Assembly: GCF_040126175.1 (NCBI RefSeq) | Contig: NZ_CP155828.1 | Location: 496,001 to 560,000 of the forward strand | Direction of reading: 5' to 3' | DNA: 64,000 bases | From: Candidatus Phytoplasma solani | GTDB taxonomy: Bacteria > Bacillota_I > Bacilli_A > Acholeplasmatales > Acholeplasmataceae | Shown here: positions 62,837-64,000 of the stretch, one piece after another | How positions within the stretch are numbered: the stretch's first letter is position 1 | How the letters are laid out: each line of letters starts with the position of its first letter | Program-made: the position numbers and the translations under genes | The notes under the pieces: generated by a model | The model's database searches: none | What the model saw: the letters and a program-made list of their open reading frames with translations, nothing else | Told to the model about the DNA's origin: nothing

Positions 62837-64000
62837 CTAAAGAAAAACTTTAGAAAAAACTTCACAAACATCTGAAACAGGAATGATATTTAATTTAGTT
62901 CTCACTTCTTCAGGAATATCATCAATATCTTTAACATTTTCTTGAGGTATTAAAATAGTGTTAAGTCCACTACGGTTAGCGGCAATGGCTTTTTCTTTCA
63001 AACCACCAATTCCCAAAACATCACCTCTCAAAGTGATTTCACCTGTCATTCCTAAACCTTTTTTAATATATTTTTTAGTAATAGCAGAAAACAAGGAAGT
63101 AGCAATTGTAATACCAGCTGAAGGGCCATCTTTGGGTATTGCGCCTTCAGGAAGATGTATATGAAAATCATTTTGTAAAAATATCTCATCATCTATAATG
63201 CCTAATTTTTGAGCGTTAGCTTTAATAAAACTTAAAGCAGTATAAGCACTTTCTTTAAGAACATCACCTAATTTTCCGGTTAAAAATAATTGTCCTTTGC
63301 CTTTATAATAAGTAACTTCCACTTTCAACAATTCTCCACCAAAATAAGTATAAGCTAACCCGTTAGTAGAACCTATTTGCTCTTTTTTTTCAGCTAAAAG
63401 ATGTAAATATTTTTCTTTCCCTAGATAATCAGAAGTATTTTTAGAAGTGATGATAACTTTTTCTTTTTTATCAATTAAGATTTTTTTAATTGTTTTTCTT
63501 GCAAGCTCAGCTAATATTCTATCTAATTCTCTTACGCCAGCTTCTTTGGTATAATGACGAATTAAATAAAGGAAAGTTTCCTCTTCAATGATTAAATTTT
63601 GATTAGTAATTCCATGATTTTTTAATTGTTTGGGAAACAGATATTTGGAGGCAATCTCAACTTTATCTTTTTCAGTATAAGAATTTATTTCAATAATTTC
63701 CATCCGATCTTTTAAAGGTTCTGGCACATTATCCAAATAATTAGCAGTAGTGATAAAAAGAACTTGCGATAAATCAAATGGTTCCGATAAAAAATGATCC
63801 ATAAAAGTTTTATTCTGTTGCGGATCTAAAACTTCTAACAAAGCAGATGCCGGATCAAAATTATAATTAGCAATTAATTTATCGATTTCATCCAATAAAA
63901 AAACAGGGTTCATTGTTTGGGCTTCTTTAATCCCTGCTAAAATACGTCCTGGCATAGCTCCAATATATGTTTTTCTATGTCCTCTAATTTCTGATTCTTC
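62837..64000 (-). CDS. lon: ATP-dependent protease Lon, C-terminal part (runs off window)
   Basis: The frame is open to the window edge; 388 residues are visible. RGHRKTYIGAMPGRILAGI and VFLLDEIDKL (Walker B) belong to the AAA+ module; FITTANYLDNVPEPLKDRME is sensor 1 and the region after. The protease domain has the catalytic serine in PEGAIPKDGPSAGITIATS and lysine in GGLKEKAIAANRSG. Lon degrades misfolded and short-lived proteins. The N-terminal domain and Walker A are beyond 64,000. Confidence 0.96.
   Translation of the reverse strand, partial: EESEIRGHRKTYIGAMPGRILAGIKEAQTMNPVFLLDEIDKLIANYNFDPASALLEVLDPQQNKTFMDHFLSEPFDLSQVLFITTANYLDNVPEPLKDRMEIIEINSYTEKDKVEIASKYLFPKQLKNHGITNQNLIIEEETFLYLIRHYTKEAGVRELDRILAELARKTIKKILIDKKEKVIITSKNTSDYLGKEKYLHLLAEKKEQIGSTNGLAYTYFGGELLKVEVTYYKGKGQLFLTGKLGDVLKESAYTALSFIKANAQKLGIIDDEIFLQNDFHIHLPEGAIPKDGPSAGITIATSLFSAITKKYIKKGLGMTGEITLRGDVLGIGGLKEKAIAANRSGLNTILIPQENVKDIDDIPEEVRTKLNIIPVSDVCEVFSKVFL

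Overview
The window is a low-GC chromosome segment from a phytoplasma ('Candidatus Phytoplasma'; the species cannot be decided from the sequence alone). The reasons are the extreme A+T content, mollicute-type housekeeping genes with TGA used as a stop, proteins that start with the phytoplasma SVM-type signal peptide (MFKVKKQLFLFKIVLLVCLG...VMA), a DUF2963-like protein, and many decayed mobile-unit (PMU-like) genes. Starts are ATG plus a noticeable share of TTG.

Region 1 (1-10,300) is accessory and mostly in decay. It holds a truncated thymidylate kinase, a MITE-like repeat, and a tandemly duplicated cassette (about 600-2,434 and 2,632-4,214) of secreted or surface-protein genes built from 84-residue modules. 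These are followed by a DUF2963-like protein, a group II intron-like relic with no reverse transcriptase inserted in a sigma-factor-like pseudogene, two intact SVM effector-type genes and one broken one, and a degenerate membrane-anchored coiled-coil gene.

Region 2 (10,370-25,379, nearly all minus strand) is core information processing: tsaB, tsaE, gyrA, gyrB, trmK, rpoD, dnaG, glyS, era, ybeY, rpsU and a stand-alone YqaJ-type exonuclease. It is broken by one 1.5 kb gene-free stretch (21,451-22,973).

Region 3 (25,600-31,400) is accessory again: a restriction-enzyme remnant, a MacB-like ABC exporter, a MITE, a truncated and frameshifted IS3-family transposase, and a third sigma-like relic.

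Region 4 (31,600-48,750) is core: a CBS-domain membrane protein, pth, then nusA-rnpM-infB-rbfA, a DUF2779 nuclease-like protein, smpB, ppa, a SpoU-type methyltransferase, thiI, and the complete pyruvate dehydrogenase operon pdhA-B-C-D behind a consensus promoter.

Region 5 (48,750-64,000) mixes the two. It has another MITE, a secreted-protein/membrane-protein pair behind a consensus promoter, a frameshifted membrane gene, nox, sodA, nusB, a membrane protein, lepA, an hsdS remnant, tldD-pmbA, a frameshifted membrane gene, and the C-terminal part of lon running off the window end.

The core genes describe a fermentative, wall-less parasite. PDH and NADH oxidase handle pyruvate and NADH, superoxide dismutase handles oxidative stress, and a near-minimal set handles replication, transcription and translation. 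The accessory parts supply candidate secreted and surface proteins that would face the plant or insect host. They also show repeated duplication, deletion and frameshift decay.
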